From: JBDRKE01 sp043814315
Lineage (GTDB): Bacteria > Omnitrophota > Gorgyraeia > Gygaellales > Profunditerraquicolaceae
DNA: 31,088 bases
Direction: 5' to 3'
Assembly (NCBI GenBank): GCA_043814315.1
Contig: JBDRKE010000015.1
Coordinates: 1-31,088, forward strand
Made by a program: the position numbers and the translations under genes. How positions within the stretch are numbered: the first letter of the stretch is position 1; every line of letters starts with the position of its first letter. The notes under the pieces are model-generated. The model was given only the letters and a program-made list of their open reading frames with translations, was not told where the DNA came from and made no database searches. Positions 29,002 to 31,088 of the stretch are shown piece by piece.

Positions 29002-30051
29002 ATGGCATTTAACCCGAAATATACCATAACGCCGAGGATTAATAAGGCGCTCGTTGAGATTGAGCGGGTGCGGGGTTTTCTGGATGCGGTAAAGCTTAAG
29101 GACGACTGGATCGCCGACATGCAGAAAAAGGCTCTTATCCTTGAGTCGCACCATTCCACGCACATCGAAGGCACGGCCCTAAGCCTTGAGCAGGCCAAGA
29201 GCATCTTGGAAGGCAAAAAGGTTAGGGGCGTCAATCGTGACGATGAAAAAGAGCTTTTGAATTACAAGAAGGCGATGGATTTTATTTCAAAGTATCTCGG
29301 CAAGGATGATCCTGTTAATGAAGGCATTGTCCGGGAGCTTCACAAGATTCTCGTTAAAGGCGTCCGTGGCGAAAGCGCAGACCCGGGCAATTACCGTAAG
29401 ATACAAAACTACGTCGTCAATTCCCGCACACGTGAGGTCGTTTATACTCCGCCTGCTCCCTTAGATGTTCCGCATCTCATGCGGGAGTTTGCGGAATGGA
29501 TTAACAAGGCCGAGGACGTGTCGCCTATCTTTGTGGCCGGTATCGCTCAATTTCAGTTTGTGCATATTCATCCGTTCATTGACGGCAACGGTAGAACGGC
29601 CCGGCTCCTTTCAACGCTTATCCTCTACAAGACCGGCTATGACTTTAAACGCCTTTTTACTATTTCGGAGTATTACGATAAAGACCGCCCGGCCTATTAT
29701 CAGGCCATCCAGACTGTTCGTAAGAACAATATGGATATGACCACGTGGCTTGAATACTTCGTTGACGGCCTGCGGTCGCAGATGACCGAGATTCAGGCTA
29801 AAGGCGAACAATTGATCAAACAGGATAGCCAGCTTCAAAAGATTAAAAAGATCGGGCTGAATAAGCGTCAAGAGAAAGCGGTTAAGCATCTCATTATCAA
29901 AGGCACGCTCAGCGTTAATGAATACCAATCCGTAGCATCTTGTATCCGGCGCACGGCTCAACGGGATTTGGAAGAATTGGTCGAAAAAAAGATTGTCAAA
30001 ATCGTGGCAAAAAGCCCGACCGACCCCACCAAGCACTATGTTTTACTGTGA
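29002..30051 (+). CDS. Fic-domain AMP-transferase-like protein
   Basis: The 349-residue protein has a Fic_N-like N-terminus, a Fic core with the catalytic loop HPFIDGNGRTAR (His190 to Arg201, all key residues present), and a C-terminal winged-helix part (QEKAVKHLIIKGTLSVNEYQ, then IRRTAQRDLEELVEKKIV). Fic proteins usually transfer AMP from ATP to target proteins. The autoinhibitory motif (S/T)xxxE(G/N) is present near the N-terminus as Ser52 to Gly57 (STHIEG), so this is a self-inhibited class II type. GGGAGAG precedes ATG 29002. Its codon use is more GC-rich than the genes just upstream. No antitoxin gene is adjacent, consistent with the built-in inhibitor. The target is unknown. Confidence 0.92.
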   Translation: MAFNPKYTITPRINKALVEIERVRGFLDAVKLKDDWIADMQKKALILESHHSTHIEGTALSLEQAKSILEGKKVRGVNRDDEKELLNYKKAMDFISKYLGKDDPVNEGIVRELHKILVKGVRGESADPGNYRKIQNYVVNSRTREVVYTPPAPLDVPHLMREFAEWINKAEDVSPIFVAGIAQFQFVHIHPFIDGNGRTARLLSTLILYKTGYDFKRLFTISEYYDKDRPAYYQAIQTVRKNNMDMTTWLEYFVDGLRSQMTEIQAKGEQLIKQDSQLQKIKKIGLNKRQEKAVKHLIIKGTLSVNEYQSVASCIRRTAQRDLEELVEKKIVKIVAKSPTDPTKHYVLL

Positions 30052-30093
30052 CACGCTACTGTGACATACTGTGACATGTTACTGTGACACGCT
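30045..30093. repeat. ACTGTGACA short repeat array after the Fic gene
   Basis: Four units start with ACTGTGACA at 30045, 30058, 30068 and 30081, with unit lengths of 13, 10, 13 and 13 bases. The first contains the Fic stop codon. First and last are identical (ACTGTGACACGCT). Confidence 0.8.
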
Positions 30094-30279
30094 TAAGGGA
30101 AAATAAATGACATGCTATCAATTGACATTAACAAAGAATTAGCCAAGTATTTTGATGATTCTTTGGATAATGAGTAGTTGCTACTAACGGATGAAGGGAA
30201 TTTTTAAATCAAACAGCTTTTAAAAATTTTGCCGCCGCAATATAAAAAGAGCTTCTTTATTTAGAATTTTTGCGAGGAA

Positions 30280-30790
30280 ACCCGTAAAATTGCTTCGCAA
30301 TTTACAGGGCAGGGAGTCCGCAAAGTGTTTGCCGCATTTTGCCACCACCCAAAATGCGGCAAACACGAAAGCCGAATCGTGCCCTTGCATTACCGCTAAG
30401 CGAGCGACCAAGCGAGCGTGTAGTGAACCCGAGCCCCAGGCGAGGGCGAACGGTGCAAACACCACAAACGTAGCCCGCCCAAGCGGGCGGTGCATTAGTT
30501 CATTGAATTTGAAAGAACGAAAAAAGAACATTGTAAAGCCGAAACAAAAGGCCAGCCGAAAGCCCGGATAAAGACTTTGGGGGCAAAAAATTTGTAACTC
30601 TTTTTAGATTCTTGGTTTGGCATTTTTGTTTTTCCTGTAAATACAAAAAATTAAAGGGGGCAAAAAGAGAAAAAGAAATTCTTTTTTGGGGCAAACGACC
30701 ACCAAGGCATGAGGCGATTTTGATGTTTTTGCGTCTTGCCTTTGGCAAGCCGCTGCATCAAATCCCAGTTGCTGCTAAAAAGCAGCCGTA
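30280..30790. other. Hairpin-rich noncoding block
   Basis: Within the gene-free gap 30052-30906, several stems lie close together: CCCGTAAAATTGC with GCAATTTACAGGG (30281-30309); a perfect 17-base stem, 30325-30341 with 30350-30366; CCGCCC-aagc-GGGCGG (30475-30490); CTTGCC-ttt-GGCAAG near 30736; and GCTGCT-aaaa-AGCAGC near 30771. Composition differs from the flanks. I see no convincing gene on either strand. It could be a structured RNA or a scar of mobile DNA. Confidence 0.5.
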
Positions 30791-30848
30791 AGAAAAACCC
30801 CCACCCACCCGAAACAGGCTTCGCCCATTTCCCCCTTTAAAATTTAAC

Positions 30849-30885
30849 TTGACATGTATCAGTCTTGGTGATAATATCATCACCA
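30849..30885 (+). promoter_or_regulatory. Promoter with overlapping operator palindrome
   Basis: TTGACA (30849-30854), 17 bases, TAATAT (30872-30877). A palindrome, TGGTGAT-N6-ATCACCA (30866-30885), covers the -10, and a further half-site GTGATAAT follows at about 30890. A repressor bound here would block the promoter; the adjacent winged-helix gene is the natural candidate. Confidence 0.75.
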
Positions 30886-30906
30886 CAAGTGATAATGGAG
30901 GTTAAA

Positions 30907-31088
30907 ATGCAAGATAAAATAATAAAGCTATTCTATGATGACGTATACGCCCAGTTTACAATAAATGAGTTAGCTACGAAAACAAACATTTCTTACAGTT
31001 ATGTATATAGACAGGTCGAAGAATTAAAAGATAAGGATATTATAATTGTCGACCAGCGTTCAAATCGCAAATATTGTAAGCCTAACTA
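30907..31088 (+). CDS. Winged-helix transcriptional regulator (partial)
   Basis: The gene runs off the right edge; 60 residues are visible. They form a winged helix: FTINELATKTNISYSYVYRQ is the helix-turn-helix, and VEELKDKDIIIVDQRSNRKY supplies the following helix and wing. GGAGG lies six bases before ATG 30907. The promoter upstream contains a palindrome over its -10, so autoregulation is likely. Family assignment beyond winged helix is not possible from this part, and a C-terminal effector or toxin-like domain could lie outside the window. Confidence 0.75.
   Translation, partial: MQDKIIKLFYDDVYAQFTINELATKTNISYSYVYRQVEELKDKDIIIVDQRSNRKYCKPN

Noticed and set aside
30112..30177. 21-codon frame starting LSIDINKELAKYF
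   Set aside because: Too short and without a ribosome site; it may be a remnant of a gene, but nothing supports expression.
30290..30571. 93-codon open frame in the hairpin-rich block
   Set aside because: It reads through perfect hairpins, has low-complexity Ala/Thr/Lys-rich composition and no ribosome site or domain.

Overview
The window is 31,088 bases of a bacterial chromosome in which every gene I accept lies on the + strand. It looks like a genome fragment of an uncultured anaerobe. The evidence is a K+-type membrane pyrophosphatase, GTP-dependent PEP carboxykinase, phosphotransacetylase plus acetate kinase, a desulforedoxin-type protein and many small Cys-rich proteins. The gene mix and the repeat-rich intergenic spaces remind me of Candidatus Omnitrophota (OP3), but that is an inference from gene content. 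No rRNA or tRNA gene is present to test it.

Layout. 1-3386: the end of an ACT-domain protein, a YbgC-like thioesterase, a flavin reductase-like protein and the pyrophosphatase hppA. 3598-7271: a three-gene operon of an ECF-like sigma factor, a zinc-finger anti-sigma-like protein, and a membrane-anchored CHAT protease with TPRs. 7272-8391: a cyclic-di-GMP-I (GEMM) riboswitch with its own terminator, a tandem structured repeat, a 36-residue peptide gene, and a PilZ gene with a structured leader. 8400-10870: two small mobile-like units, a GIY-YIG nuclease gene boxed by inverted repeats and a truncated RAYT-type transposase boxed by REP-like palindromes. They lie either side of an exported Asp-box protein. 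10927-23468: mostly housekeeping genes (PilZ, zinc ribbon, trxA, split pta, ackA, panD-def-DUF6485-lipA, trxB-pckG, purC, flippase-like, NYN/YacP-like, metallo-beta-lactamase). 23547-26935: mostly envelope genes (TM-helix channel-like protein, GT39-like transferase, DUF3108-like, desulforedoxin, mscL). 26936-29001: a conspicuously AT-rich accessory stretch of single small genes separated by degenerate copies that resemble the 5' end of a miaB-type methylthiotransferase gene. 29002-31088: a Fic protein, a hairpin-rich noncoding block, and the start of a winged-helix regulator with its own promoter and operator.

How the genes fit together. Pyrophosphatase, Pta/AckA and PckG indicate energy conservation based on pyrophosphate, acetyl phosphate and PEP. 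PanD, Def, LipA and PurC are general biosynthesis. The GEMM riboswitch and two PilZ proteins within 4 kb form a cyclic-di-GMP cluster.

The most interesting items are the sigma / zinc-finger / CHAT operon (logic resembling protease-released sigma control), the riboswitch-controlled micropeptide with a covarying tandem RNA repeat, the REP palindrome family with its RAYT remnant, the boxed GIY-YIG gene with a gene-less relative upstream, and the cassette-like array with miaB-like repeats. Alignments and match counts were done by eye on the given sequence; no database was searched.
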